A stretch of DNA of 64,000 bases from Kitasatospora viridis (GCF_007829815.1 NZ_VIWT01000006.1:248001-312000), one strand, 5' to 3'; counted from the first letter of the stretch, positions 7,233-15,915 are shown. Translations and numbers: made by a program. The notes: generated from the sequence alone by a model not told the origin.

Positions 7233-8144
7233 CCGCTCGCGGGCCTTGTGCGAGGCGCGCTGCCAGTTCTCGGGAGCCAGCAGCTCGACCAGCGCCCGCT
7301 CCCAGGCGCCGAGGTCCTGCCGATCCGCGAAGACGCCCGCGCCGCCGAGCGATTCGCGGACGCCGGGCGACGGATGGGCGAGCACCGGAATGCCCGATGC
7401 CATCGCTTCGACGCCGGAGCGACTCCAGGCTTCGTGGTCGGTCGGCACGAGCAGCACCCGGGTGCGCGCGTAGACGTGGTCCCGCATGAGCTGCGACGGC
7501 ATGTGGTCGAGCACCTCGACGTTGGGCGCCTCGCGCACCACCTGCGTGCCGTAGGCGCCGCGCACCCCGAGGAAGCGGACGGCGGGCAGCCGCTCGGCCA
7601 GCGCCCAGAAGAGCTCACCACCCTTGCCGGCGTTGAGGTTGACGAGCGTGACGCGGTCGCCCGGCACCGTCGCGTACTGCTCGGCGAAGACCGGACCGCG
7701 CACCACGACCACCTGGTCCGGACCGCCTCGGCGGGCGAAGTGCTCCTGGGCGACTTCGAGCATGTGGTAGCTGTTGACCACGGCCAACGCCGTGTGCCCG
7801 GGCAGGTCCGTGAACTGCCGCGAGCGGACGGCAGGCAGGTGGCACGTCACGACGAACGGCTTTCCGTGACGACGGGCGGACTCCGCCGCCGCGGGAACCT
7901 CGTCGTTCTGCGAGACGACGACATCGGCCTCCCGGACGTCGGCCTCGAAGGCGGCGGCCTCCGTGATCGGAGCCGCCCGCACGCCGTCGATGACACGGGG
8001 CGCGTCACCGGGCATGCACCGGGCGGTCCAGACGCGCACGTCATGGCCGCGCACCGCCAGCGAGCGGAGCAGGACGTGCATGGTCAGTTCCGATCCGGCG
8101 CAGTACGACGGCGGATACGCCTCCGTACGACAAACGATCCTCAC
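7164..8144 (-). CDS. GT4-like glycosyltransferase
   Basis: A 326-residue GT-B glycosyltransferase starting with GTG at 8144, which overlaps the stop codon of the upstream gene (GTGA). The N-terminus has the acceptor-domain phrase YPPSYCAGSELTMHVLLRSLAVRGHDV, typical of family 4, and the C-terminal half has RVLLVPTDHEAWSRSGVEAMASGIPVLAHPSPGVRESLG with the family E-x7-E region. It would retain a sugar stereochemistry while transferring from a nucleotide donor at the cytoplasmic face. Reading frames extending upstream of 8144 run antiphase through the preceding gene and are spurious. The 3' end overlaps the epimerase gene convergently by 69 bases. Confidence 0.87.
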   Translation of the reverse strand: MRIVCRTEAYPPSYCAGSELTMHVLLRSLAVRGHDVRVWTARCMPGDAPRVIDGVRAAPITEAAAFEADVREADVVVSQNDEVPAAAESARRHGKPFVVTCHLPAVRSRQFTDLPGHTALAVVNSYHMLEVAQEHFARRGGPDQVVVVRGPVFAEQYATVPGDRVTLVNLNAGKGGELFWALAERLPAVRFLGVRGAYGTQVVREAPNVEVLDHMPSQLMRDHVYARTRVLLVPTDHEAWSRSGVEAMASGIPVLAHPSPGVRESLGGAGVFADRQDLGAWERALVELLAPENWQRASHKARERSAELDPAAELAGWVAAVERLAG

Positions 8145-9052
8145 GTCGCCTCCGGGCTGTCGTGGAGCCGGTACTTCCGGGCGTCCGGGTACACGTGTCG
8201 CTCGAAGTACCTGGTGTCGAGCTCGGTGTCGATCTCCTTGCCGGCGGGGTGGACGAGCGGTTGACGCATCGTCAGACAGGGGAGTGCGGCCTCCTCGTCC
8301 CCGGTGTTCCTGGTGTGGGTCGCATCCCGGCGAAAGCCGATGTTGGACACCAGGTTGACCGCGGGAACGATCGCCATGCCCCGCAGGAGGCGTGCGAAGA
8401 ACCACTGGTAGTCCCAGTTGTCGCGGCTCTCCCCTGCGCGCACCGCGTCCCAGCGCCTCTCCCACATCCGACGCTCGGTGTCGTCGGGGAAGAAGGCGTG
8501 GTGCGTCCTGCGGGCCTTCACGTCCGGCCAGTCGGCGAGCGACACGTCGTAGTGTTGCCAGGCCCGCCGCCAAGTGGCCCAGCCCCAGATGTGGTTGTAC
8601 TTCGAGAAGTAGTACGAGTGCGGCCGCAGCCCGGGCGGCAGGGGGTTGGTCCCGCCGATGTGCATCACGTCGTCATCGGCCGCGTAGCGCTCCAACAGCT
8701 CTGCGGCGTAAGGGAAGAACGAGGGATCGGGGAGGCAGTCGTCCTCCAGGATGATCCCCTGGTCGACGTGCCGGAAGAACCAGTCGATCGCGTTCGACAC
8801 CCCGAGCATGCATCCCTGGTTCCGCTCCGCGAAGCGCGACACGACATCTGACGGCCAGTCGATTCCGGACTCCAACCGCCGCCGCACCTCGGTGACGAGG
8901 CGCTCGTCCCCGGGGGTGCCCGGCCGTGGACCGTCGACCGCGAGGTACACCCGGCGCGGACGGATCTGCCGCAGGCGGTCGAGGGCGATGCTCGTCAGGT
9001 CGGGGCGGTTGAAGGCGATGAGGAGAACGGGAACGTGCGAACCGTCCCGCAT
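8141..9052 (-). CDS. GT-A-type glycosyltransferase
   Basis: A 303-residue protein with a nucleotide-diphospho-sugar transferase N-terminus (VPVLLIAFNRPDLTSIALDR), an acidic metal motif LEDDCLPDP and the aromatic stretch YNHIWGWATWRRAWQHYD. These features occur in bacterial sugar transferases often annotated as HlpA-like or family-2-like. The ATG at 9052 is chosen because CAGGAG lies six bases upstream; a GTG at 9106 would add 18 residues without a good ribosome-binding site. It is coupled to the GT4-like gene by a GTGA overlap, so the two act together. The acceptor is unknown. Confidence 0.82.
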   Translation of the reverse strand: MRDGSHVPVLLIAFNRPDLTSIALDRLRQIRPRRVYLAVDGPRPGTPGDERLVTEVRRRLESGIDWPSDVVSRFAERNQGCMLGVSNAIDWFFRHVDQGIILEDDCLPDPSFFPYAAELLERYAADDDVMHIGGTNPLPPGLRPHSYYFSKYNHIWGWATWRRAWQHYDVSLADWPDVKARRTHHAFFPDDTERRMWERRWDAVRAGESRDNWDYQWFFARLLRGMAIVPAVNLVSNIGFRRDATHTRNTGDEEAALPCLTMRQPLVHPAGKEIDTELDTRYFERHVYPDARKYRLHDSPEAT

Positions 9053-9205
9053 GTCGGCTCCTGCCCGGTCGGGGGTTCGGTCGGGATCATCTGCCAGATT
9101 TCTCACCAGCGTACTGACGGTGCGTCGGCATCGCGGTGAGGCGCGAACGCCCCAGCACTCGATTCAGCCGGATGGTCGGCTCCGGCGGTTTCCCTGTGCG
9201 GCCTC

Positions 9206-9242
9206 GGCCCCGCGCGCGGTGACCGCGCGTCAGCGCGGGGCC
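9206..9242. promoter_or_regulatory. Long GC hairpin in a divergent gap
   Basis: Outer arms GGCCCCGCGC (9206-9215) and GCGCGGGGCC (9233-9242) are perfectly complementary. An alternative inner stem is CGCGCGG-TGA-CCGCGCG. It lies between the glycosyltransferase start (9052, minus) and the lipoprotein start (9271, plus), where no transcript should end, so a leader or operator role is more likely than termination. Confidence 0.4.
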
Positions 9243-9270
9243 CGGGCGGGCCGGGCGCTACCGTCGGGGG

Positions 9271-10677
9271 ATGGCGGCGCGTGGCTGGACGTGGGTGGTC
9301 GGGGTCGGGCTGCTGCTGGCGGCCGGGTGCGGGGGAGGCGGGCCGAAGCACGGCACGGGCACGGCCTCGCCGACACCGCTGCGGGGCGACCCGGACTGGG
9401 CGATCACCCGGCCCGGCGCACCCGAGGAGATCCAGGGCTACACCGACCGGCCGGGGGTCAGGCCGGGCACCCCCGTGGCGCTGATGGTGTCCACCACCGC
9501 GGCGACCTTCCGGGTGCGGGCCTACCGGTTCGGCGCGTACCCGGACGCGCCGGCCGCCGTGATCTGGGAGTCGGCGCCGGTCGCCGGGGCGCGGCAGGCG
9601 GCCCCGACCACCGACGCGCGCGGCACGGTGGTCGCCGGCTGGCGGCCGAGCCTGACCGTGCCGACCGACGGCTGGCCGCCCGGCGCCTACCTGCTGCGCC
9701 TGGACGCGGCCTCCGGCGGGAAGCGCTGGGTGCCGCTGACCGTGGAGTCGCCCTCGGTGGCGGGCCGGGTGGTGCTGGTCCAGGCGGTGACCTCCTACCA
9801 GGCGTACAACACCTGGGGCGGGAAGAACCTCTACTTCGGCGCGGACGGCAGCTTCGCCACCCGCGCCCGGGCCGTCAGCTTCGACCGGCCCTACCAGGAC
9901 GAGGACGGCGCCGCCGACTTCTTCCAACTGGAGGAGCCGCTGGTGCTCTTCGCCGAGCGCGCGGGCACGCCGCTGGCCTACCGGACGAGCATCGACCTGG
10001 ACCAGGACCCGCACGCGCTGGACGGCGCGGCCGGCGTGGTCAGCGAGGGGCACGACGAGTACTGGTCACCGGCGATGCGGGCGACCGTGACGGCCGCGCG
10101 CGACACCGGGAGCAACCTCGCCTTCCTGGGCGCGAACGCCGTCTACCGCCGGATCCGCTTCGAGTCGGCGGACCGGGTGGAGGTCAACTACAAGGTGCCG
10201 CAGGAGGATCCGCTCTACGGAAAGGACGACGCGGCCGTCACCGGGGACTGGCCGAGCCCGCCCGACGCCGACCCGCAGAGCTCGCTCACCGGCCAGGCCT
10301 ACTCCTGCGACAGCCGCACCAACTCGGCGCTGGTGGTGGACGGTTCGACGAACTGGCTGTGGGCCGGCACCGGCCTGCGGGACGGGCGGCAACTGGCCGG
10401 CCTGGTCGGCCCGGAGTCGGACCGGCTCGACGACTCCGGGCACGCCCCGCAGGTGACCGTGCTCGGCCACGCCGACGTCGCCTGCGCCGCCGGCCCGGCC
10501 CGGACGGCGAACGCGACCGTCTACACGGCCGCCGGCGGGGCGACCGTCTTCGACGCCGGGACGGAGAACTGGATCTGCGCGCTGCGCACGGACGACTGCC
10601 CGGGCGTGCCGGGCGAGGTGCGGCAGGCCGTCCGGGTGGCGACCGGGAACCTGTTCAAGGTCCTCCGGCACCGGTAG
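9271..10677 (+). CDS. Lipoprotein with N,N-dimethylformamidase-like domain
   Basis: A 468-residue exported protein. The N-terminus WVVGVGLLLAAGC is a lipoprotein signal with cysteine near residue 20, followed by a glycine-rich linker. The body has VTSYQAYNTWGGKNLYFG, VSFDRPYQDED and VVSEGHDEYWSPAMRATV, which match the C-terminal domain of the large subunit of N,N-dimethylformamidase-type proteins. Many actinobacteria have such secreted proteins of unknown substrate; amidase activity is not demonstrated here. It stands alone, convergent with rnhA, eight bases apart. A long hairpin lies just upstream. Confidence 0.75.
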   Translation: MAARGWTWVVGVGLLLAAGCGGGGPKHGTGTASPTPLRGDPDWAITRPGAPEEIQGYTDRPGVRPGTPVALMVSTTAATFRVRAYRFGAYPDAPAAVIWESAPVAGARQAAPTTDARGTVVAGWRPSLTVPTDGWPPGAYLLRLDAASGGKRWVPLTVESPSVAGRVVLVQAVTSYQAYNTWGGKNLYFGADGSFATRARAVSFDRPYQDEDGAADFFQLEEPLVLFAERAGTPLAYRTSIDLDQDPHALDGAAGVVSEGHDEYWSPAMRATVTAARDTGSNLAFLGANAVYRRIRFESADRVEVNYKVPQEDPLYGKDDAAVTGDWPSPPDADPQSSLTGQAYSCDSRTNSALVVDGSTNWLWAGTGLRDGRQLAGLVGPESDRLDDSGHAPQVTVLGHADVACAAGPARTANATVYTAAGGATVFDAGTENWICALRTDDCPGVPGEVRQAVRVATGNLFKVLRHR

Positions 10678-10684
10678 CAGTGGC

Positions 10685-11365
10685 TCAGCCCTTGGCGCAC
10701 TCCGGGTGGCCCCAGCCGGAGCCGACCTTGGTGATCGTCTCGCCCTTCGGGTAGGCGCGACCGCACGGGCAGGTGCCGGCGAAGCGGGCGGCCAGGGTGC
10801 GCGAGGAGCCGCCGGCCGGCTTGGTCGCGGTACGGGCCGGGCGGCGGGCCTTCGCCGGGGCGGCCGCGGCGCTCTGCGGGTCCGGCTCGGGCAGGTCGGC
10901 GGCCGTGCCGGCGGCGCCCTGCTGGGTGCGCGCGGCGTCGCTGGCGGCCTTGTCGGCGATCGCGTTCAGCGGGTCGCCGTCCACCTGGTGGGCCGGCACG
11001 TAGACGAAGGTGACGTCCCGGCCGTCCAGCAGCGCGTCGATCCGCTGGATCAGCTCCTGGTTGGCGACCGGCTTGCCCGCGGCCGTCTTCCAGCCGTTGC
11101 GCTTCCACCCGGCCAGCCACTTGGTGACGGCGTCCCGGGTGTACGTGCTGTCCAGGCGCACCTCCAGCGGCACGCCCGGATCGGTCGCGGTCAGCAGCTG
11201 CTGAAGCGCCGTCAGCTCCCCGATGTTGTTGGTGCTGTGGCCCAACGCCCCGGACTCCCAGCGCTGCGGCACCGCCGCACCGTCCGCGACCACGTAAGCC
11301 CAGCCCGCCGGTCCGGGGTTGCCCTTGGCTGCTCCGTCGCACGCCGCGATGACTCGATCCACCAT
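10685..11365 (-). CDS. rnhA: Ribonuclease HI with C-terminal zinc-ribbon-like tail
   Basis: A 226-residue RNase H-fold protein that would cut RNA in RNA-DNA hybrids. The core (residues 1-145) has ACDGAAKGNPGPAGWAYVV with the first Asp, NNIGELTALQQLL with Glu, RLDSTYTRDAV with Asp, and a final acidic site in LNAIADKAA. Residues about 150-190 are an Ala/Pro-rich linker, followed by CPCGRAYPKGETITKVGSG and GHPEC, a compact cysteine/histidine module not found in the core enzyme. Total length is therefore longer than typical RNase HI (about 155). A GGTACC-based palindrome lies just upstream of the start. Confidence 0.88.
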   Translation of the reverse strand: MVDRVIAACDGAAKGNPGPAGWAYVVADGAAVPQRWESGALGHSTNNIGELTALQQLLTATDPGVPLEVRLDSTYTRDAVTKWLAGWKRNGWKTAAGKPVANQELIQRIDALLDGRDVTFVYVPAHQVDGDPLNAIADKAASDAARTQQGAAGTAADLPEPDPQSAAAAPAKARRPARTATKPAGGSSRTLAARFAGTCPCGRAYPKGETITKVGSGWGHPECAKG

Positions 11366-11382
11366 GGGTCGATCATGCCAGC

Positions 11383-11401
11383 TGGTACCTGTCCGGTACC
11401 A
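11383..11401. promoter_or_regulatory. Palindrome upstream of rnhA
   Basis: TGGTACC-tgtcc-GGTACCA, perfect 7-bp arms, each containing the self-complementary GGTACC. It lies 18 bases upstream of the rnhA start in the 57-base gap after the DUF427 gene. Operator function is inferred from symmetry only. Confidence 0.4.
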
Positions 11402-11422
11402 AATCGCGGCGGGCGGCGGCTG

Positions 11423-12196
11423 TCAGTGACGCTTCGGCCGCTCCACCCGCTCGCCGTCGACGAACAGGTCGACGCGCTCGTTGTAGAAGGCGACCAGGCC
11501 GGCGATCGGCTGGACCTCGCGGGTGGGGAAGTCGTAGTACCAGGCGAGGTCGGGGTGCAGTCGGCCGTTGATCCGGGCCGACCAGTAGCCGCTGGTGGTG
11601 CCCTTGTAGGGGCAGGCGGTGACGGTGTCGCTGGGCTCCAGCTTGGTGAAGTCGCAGTCGGTGCGGTTGAGGTAGTAGCGGGTCGGCAGCCCGGTCTCGA
11701 AGAGCAGCACCGGGGACGAGGACTCGGCCAGCACCACGCCCTCGCGCTCCACCCGCACCGTGCGGGTCGAGCGCAGCGCGTCCACCCGCACGTACGGGTT
11801 GCGGGGGTGCACGAAGACCTGCTCGTCCTCCTCGTACCAGGCGTCCAGCGCGGCCCACTCGAAGCGCACGGTGCCGCTCAGGCCGGGGACCGGCGACTCG
11901 GTCAGCACCCGGGCCGCCCGGGGGCGCAGCAGCTCGCCGACCCGCAGCCCGAACCAGCGCGCCGTCCCGCGCGAGGTCTCCTCGGCGCCGGCCTCCTCGT
12001 CCGGCACCAGCAGCTCCGCCCGCACATCGGTCAGCGGGACGTAGAACTGCGGGAAGTACGGCTTCTCCCACACGTAGCGGGCCCGGACGGTGTCCAGCAC
12101 CGTCTCGCCGCCCAGCGCCGCGCGCACCCGCCGGGGCACCGCCTCGACGTGGTCGACCGGCATGGTCACCGGTGGCAGATCCAGCTGATCGTCCAT
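11423..12196 (-). CDS. DUF427 domain protein
   Basis: A 257-residue cytoplasmic protein carrying a duplicated DUF427 fold: ARYVWEKPYFPQFYVPLTDVR near residue 40 and, in the second half, RVEREGVVLAESSSPVLLFETGLPTRYYLNRTD, then CPYKGTTSGYWSARINGR and WYYDFPTREVQPIAGLVAFYNERVD. The last segments are highly diagnostic of the family. Biochemical function is unknown. It has no obvious operon partner: the APC permease starts 1.3 kb upstream and ends 60 bases before this gene on the same strand, so the two could be co-transcribed. Confidence 0.85.
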   Translation of the reverse strand: MDDQLDLPPVTMPVDHVEAVPRRVRAALGGETVLDTVRARYVWEKPYFPQFYVPLTDVRAELLVPDEEAGAEETSRGTARWFGLRVGELLRPRAARVLTESPVPGLSGTVRFEWAALDAWYEEDEQVFVHPRNPYVRVDALRSTRTVRVEREGVVLAESSSPVLLFETGLPTRYYLNRTDCDFTKLEPSDTVTACPYKGTTSGYWSARINGRLHPDLAWYYDFPTREVQPIAGLVAFYNERVDLFVDGERVERPKRH

Positions 12197-12256
12197 CAGA
12201 GCGCCGCCCTCTCCTCGGTGGACGCGACCCGGACGGTTCCGCGCCCCGGTCGACAG

Positions 12257-13492
12257 TCAACCACGCCGACGCGCCCCGTAGGCGGCGGCGCCGACCGCGA
12301 GTACCGCCGCGCCCCACAGCACCGAGGCGGCGGGCAGGGCGAAGGCCAGCGCCGCGCAGCCGGCCGCGCCGAGCAGCGGCACGAGGCGCGGCGGGCGGCC
12401 CTCGGCGGGGGTGAGGGTCCAGGCCGAGGCGTTGGCCACGGCGTAGTAGGCGAGCACGCCGAAGGAGGAGAAGCCGATCGCACCGCGCACGTCGGCGGTG
12501 GCGGCCAGCACGGCGACCACCGCGCCGACGGCGAGCTCGGCGCGGTGCGGCACGGCGAACCTCGGGTGCACGGCGGCGAGCGCGTGCGGCAGGTGGCGGT
12601 CGCGGGCCATCGCCAGGGTGGTCCGCGAGACGCCGAGGATCAGCGCGAGCAGCGAGCCGGTCGCGGCCACCGCCGCACCGACGCGCACCACGGGGGCCAG
12701 CGCGGGCACGCCGGCCGCGCGGACCGCCTCGGCCAGCGGCGCCGCGGTGTGGGCCAGCCGGTCCGGCCCGAGCACGGCCAGCACGGCGAGCGCGACCACC
12801 GCGTAGAGGACCAGGGTGATGCCGAGCGCGAGGGGGATCGCGCGCGGGATGGTGCGGGCCGGGTCGCGCACCTCCTCGCCGAGGGTGGCGATCCGGGCGT
12901 ACCCGGCGAAGGCGAAGAACAGCAGGCCGGCCGCCTGGAGGATGCCGTGCGGGGTGGCGTCCGCGCCCACCGACCAGTGGCCGGTGTCGGCGGACGGGCT
13001 GGTCAGGCAGGCCGTCGCCACGGCCGCCAGCACGGCCAGCACCACGGCCACGATCGCCCGGGTCAGCCGGGCGGCCTTCTGCACGCCGACGTAGTTGACC
13101 GCCGTCAGCGCCACCACGGCGGCGACCGCCACCGCGTGCGCCTGCCCGGGCCAGACGTACGACCCGACGGTGAGCGCCATCGCCGCGCAGGAGGCGGTCT
13201 TGCCGACCACGAACCCCCACCCGGCCAGGTACCCCCAGAACTCCCCGAGCCGCTCGCGTCCGTACACGTAGGTGCCGCCCGACTGCGGGTAGCGGGCCGC
13301 GAGCCGGGCCGAGGAGGTCGCGTTGCAGTAGGCCACCACGGCCGCGAGCGCCAGCGCCACCAGCAGGCCGGAGCCGGCCGCCGCGGCGGCGGGCGCGAGC
13401 GCGGCGAAGATCCCCGCCCCGACCATCGAGCCGAGCCCGATGACGACGGCGTCGAACACGCCCAGTCGGCGCGTGAGTTCCTCGGCTCGCAT
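12257..13492 (-). CDS. APC-family amino-acid/amine permease
   Basis: A 411-residue integral membrane protein with about 12 hydrophobic segments. The N-terminus (LGVFDAVVIGLGSMVGAGIFAAL) is the TM1 signature of the APC superfamily with its unwound G-S-M-V-G-A-G-I-F turn. Further family features are YPQSGGTYVYGRERLGEFWGYLAGW and the TM6 region LLFFAFAGYARIATLGEEVRDPARTIPRAI. It should import or exchange an amino acid or amine using the cation gradient. Start ATG at 13492; frames extending upstream are antiphase through the next gene. Substrate cannot be told. The DUF427 gene follows on the same strand. Confidence 0.88.
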   Translation of the reverse strand: MRAEELTRRLGVFDAVVIGLGSMVGAGIFAALAPAAAAAGSGLLVALALAAVVAYCNATSSARLAARYPQSGGTYVYGRERLGEFWGYLAGWGFVVGKTASCAAMALTVGSYVWPGQAHAVAVAAVVALTAVNYVGVQKAARLTRAIVAVVLAVLAAVATACLTSPSADTGHWSVGADATPHGILQAAGLLFFAFAGYARIATLGEEVRDPARTIPRAIPLALGITLVLYAVVALAVLAVLGPDRLAHTAAPLAEAVRAAGVPALAPVVRVGAAVAATGSLLALILGVSRTTLAMARDRHLPHALAAVHPRFAVPHRAELAVGAVVAVLAATADVRGAIGFSSFGVLAYYAVANASAWTLTPAEGRPPRLVPLLGAAGCAALAFALPAASVLWGAAVLAVGAAAYGARRRG

Positions 13493-13542
13493 GACCTGCA
13501 CTTTCGGACGACGGCGACCGTCGATCAACGGCCGGCGGCACC

Positions 13543-14115
13543 CTACCGCAGCGCGGTGACGGGTTCGGGTCGGGCGGGGGCGGGCGCGGCGCCGTCGACG
13601 AGTTGCGCCAGCTCGGCCGCCGATTCGGGGGTCAGGCGGTAGAACCCCTGGAGGCTCACCGCGCGTTCGAGGCGGCCGTCGACGACGTACTTCAGGCCGC
13701 GGGTCCGGCCCCGCTGGTTGCGCCAGGTGAGCCCGGCCAGCAGGTCGCCGGGGACCGGGAGGTCGAAGCGGACGGGGGTGCCGTCCACGTGGACGGGCTC
13801 CGCGCCGCAGCCACCGGCGCCGAGCATCGCCCAGTCGTTGTGGCCGGGGATCTCCGGGTCCTGCCAACTGTCGGGCGCGGCGCGGCAGCACGCGCCGCGT
13901 TCCAGGTCGAGCACGCGCATCCGGCTCACCACGAAGACCTCGCACCGGTTGACGTGCAGGGCGTACACCTCGTCGCCGGGGCGGGCGGCCGTCCAGGCGG
14001 GCAGCGAGGTGTGGCTGCCGCTGAAGGCGACGGTGGGGCGCTCGCCCACCCGGCCGCCGTTGCGCAGGGCGCGGCAGGTGTCGTGGGTCCACAGGACGGT
14101 GAAGGCATCGGGCAT
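13543..14115 (-). CDS. Conserved hypothetical protein
   Basis: A 190-residue soluble protein that I do not recognise. It begins MPDAFTVLWTHDTCRALRNG and has the phrase LHVNRCEVFVVSRMRVLDLER, then two adjacent cysteines (GACC), a Gly-rich GAGGCGAEPVHVDGTPVRFDLPVPGDLL, and TWRNQRGRTRGLKYVVDGRLERAVSLQGFYRLTPESAAEL. Codon use matches its neighbours, the start is a clear ATG, and the strongly beta-like pattern with repeated Trp/His suggests a small globular domain. It precedes the permease gene on the same strand with a 50-base gap and may be co-transcribed with it. Confidence 0.7.
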   Translation of the reverse strand: MPDAFTVLWTHDTCRALRNGGRVGERPTVAFSGSHTSLPAWTAARPGDEVYALHVNRCEVFVVSRMRVLDLERGACCRAAPDSWQDPEIPGHNDWAMLGAGGCGAEPVHVDGTPVRFDLPVPGDLLAGLTWRNQRGRTRGLKYVVDGRLERAVSLQGFYRLTPESAAELAQLVDGAAPAPARPEPVTALR

Positions 14116-14271
14116 GGCGTGACCGTAGTGGACGGGTCCGACAGCGGGGTGGGACGGGTCGCGGGTGGCCGGGGGAATCGAAAACGGCGGCTTCGACCCG
14201 GGCTCGCCGAGAACCGCCGAGAACCGCCGTGGCTTGATCGAGCGACTCGAACAGGGGCAGGATCCTCAGCC

Positions 14272-14598
14272 ATGGATCAGATCTGGGAGACGGTCAACTC
14301 TCTTGCGGGCAAGCTCGATTCGCACTTCCAGCGGAGCGACGAGGAACGCTGGACGGTGCAGGCGCTGAAGCTCCAGGAGGAGGCGGGGGAGGTTGCCGAG
14401 GCGGTGATCGGCGCGCTGGGGGCGAACCCGCGCAAGGGGTTCTCGCACGGGTGGGACGACGTGCGCAAGGAGACCTGCGACGTGGCGCTGTCGGCGCTGG
14501 TGATGCTGGCCCGGATGGGCGGGGACCCGCGGTGGTTCTTCGAGGAGCACGTGCGCTCCGTCGCCGGGCGGGACCTGAACGGGGGCGCTGCGGTCTGA
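14272..14598 (+). CDS. MazG-like nucleotide pyrophosphohydrolase
   Basis: A 108-residue MazG-like protein (MDQIWETVNSLAGKLDSHF). The core LQEEAGEVAEAVIGALG gives the first E-x-x-E metal motif and WDDVRKETCDVALSALVML gives the second (E-x-x-D). Members hydrolyse nucleoside triphosphates to monophosphates, often for nucleotide-pool cleaning. ATG at 14272 is preferred because the family begins there; a long upstream frame is antisense to the neighbouring gene. AGGA lies nine bases upstream. It converges with the MFS gene. The 52-base gap after it is a run of imperfect TGACGGG-like repeats. Confidence 0.85.
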   Translation: MDQIWETVNSLAGKLDSHFQRSDEERWTVQALKLQEEAGEVAEAVIGALGANPRKGFSHGWDDVRKETCDVALSALVMLARMGGDPRWFFEEHVRSVAGRDLNGGAAV

Positions 14599-14650
14599 CG
14601 GGGTTGGCGGGGCTGACGGGGGTGAAAGGGGCGACGGGTGTGACGGGGGT

Positions 14651-15844
14651 TCAGGCCGTCCGACGGAGCGTCAGCAGCAGGGCGCCGGCCGTCGCCGTCG
14701 CGCCCACGGCGGTCACGGCGGGCCAGCCGCCGGTGGCCCAGGCGATCGAGCCGAGCGTGGAGCCGACGGCGATGCCGGCGAAGCGCAGCGTGAAGTAGCA
14801 GGTGTTGAGCCGGCTGTGGGCGCCCGGGTCCAAGGTGAACAGGGCGCCCTGGCAGGCGACTTGGTTGGACCAGGTGGCCACGTCCAGCAGCACCACGCCG
14901 GCCGTCAGCCAGCCGAGCGAGGTGCCGCCGGCCAGCAGCAGCGCCCACCCCGCGAGCACGGCCGCGACGAGCACCGCCGGTCCCCGCCGGGCGCCGAGCG
15001 CGTCCGCGAGCCGGCCCGCGGCCGGCGACAGCAGCGCGCTCGCAGCCGCGACCAGCCCGAACAGGCCGACCACGGTGGAGCCGAACCGGTAGTGCTGGTC
15101 GAGCAGGAAGGTCAGCGCCGTCCAGAACGCGCCGAACGAGACCCCGACGAGGGCGCCGGAGAGGGTCACCCGCCGGACCAGCGGCTGGTCGGCGAAGAGC
15201 CGGGGCAGCGAGGCCAGCGCCGCGCGGTAGCGGATCCCCCCGGTCGGCGGCAGCGCGGGCAGCGCCCGCCGGAGCACCAGGGTGAGCAGCACGGTCAGCC
15301 CGCAGGAGCACCAGAAGACCGTCCGCCACCCGGCCGCGGCGGCCAGCGCGCCCGAGTAGGCCCGGGCCCCCAGCACGCCGACCAGCAGCCCGGTCTGCAC
15401 CAGGCCCACCGTGCGCCCGGCCCGCTGCCCGCCGGCCAGCGCCACCGCCAGCGGCGCGACCAGCTGCGGCACGGGGGAGACCAGGCCGAGCAGGAACCCG
15501 GCGGCGACCAGCCAGCCCGTGCCGGGCGCCAGCGCGCAGGCGGCGAGCGCGAGTGCGGAGGCCGCGCCGAGCGCGCAGATCAGCCGCCGCCGGTCGGCGC
15601 AGTCGCCCGCCGGGACCAGCAGCGCGATCCCGGCGGCGTAGCCGAGCTGGGTGGCGGTGGGGACGGCGCCCAGCTCGGCGGGCGCGGTGTGCAGCGAGTG
15701 GGCGGCGGCGCCGAGCAGCGGCTGGCTGAGGTAGACGTTGGCGGCGGTCACCGCGCTGGCGGCGGCCAGCAGCAGGGTCGGCGGGCGGTCCGGGGCGGCG
15801 GCGGCCGGGCCGGACCGGGGGAGTGCGGGAGCGGAGTCGATCAC
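14651..15844 (-). CDS. MFS transporter (drug/metabolite efflux type)
   Basis: A major facilitator of about 397 residues with 12 hydrophobic segments. TM1 is PPTLLLAAASAVTAANVYLSQPLL, and the loop after TM2 (PAGDCADRRRLICALG) is the family motif A region. The start is taken as GTG at 15844 because a -10-like TAGCGT ends eight bases before it, giving a leaderless message. An ATG at 15877 would add 11 residues overlapping that promoter. It diverges from an AraC regulator at 15916 with a 70-base gap, a classic regulator-pump pair, so it is probably controlled by that protein. Confidence 0.85.
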   Translation of the reverse strand: MIDSAPALPRSGPAAAAPDRPPTLLLAAASAVTAANVYLSQPLLGAAAHSLHTAPAELGAVPTATQLGYAAGIALLVPAGDCADRRRLICALGAASALALAACALAPGTGWLVAAGFLLGLVSPVPQLVAPLAVALAGGQRAGRTVGLVQTGLLVGVLGARAYSGALAAAAGWRTVFWCSCGLTVLLTLVLRRALPALPPTGGIRYRAALASLPRLFADQPLVRRVTLSGALVGVSFGAFWTALTFLLDQHYRFGSTVVGLFGLVAAASALLSPAAGRLADALGARRGPAVLVAAVLAGWALLLAGGTSLGWLTAGVVLLDVATWSNQVACQGALFTLDPGAHSRLNTCYFTLRFAGIAVGSTLGSIAWATGGWPAVTAVGATATAGALLLTLRRTA

Positions 15845-15852
15845 GTGGGTCC

Positions 15853-15858
15853 ACGCTA
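15853..15858 (-). promoter_or_regulatory. -10-like element of a leaderless MFS promoter
   Basis: TAGCGT on the minus strand followed by eight bases and then GTG at 15844, the spacing expected when transcription starts at the start codon. No good -35 box is visible. Confidence 0.35.
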
Positions 15859-15915
15859 GGCAGCCCCGGCCTGGCATGCTGTCGCGCGAACGCCGTCGAC
15901 TGTCGAGAGAGCGCC

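Noticed and set aside
11373..13541. 722-codon minus-strand frame overlapping DUF427 and the permease
   Set aside because: It is out of phase with both real genes and shows only low-complexity Arg/Gly/Ala sequence.
10706..13642. 978-codon plus-strand open frame
   Set aside because: It runs antisense across RNase H, DUF427 and APC permease genes, with no recognisable domain; it exists because stop codons are rare at this GC content.
14599..14650. Possible CRISPR-like or minisatellite array after the MazG-like gene
   Set aside because: The TGACGGG-like words are irregular in spacing and sequence, with no spacers; it is only low-complexity DNA.
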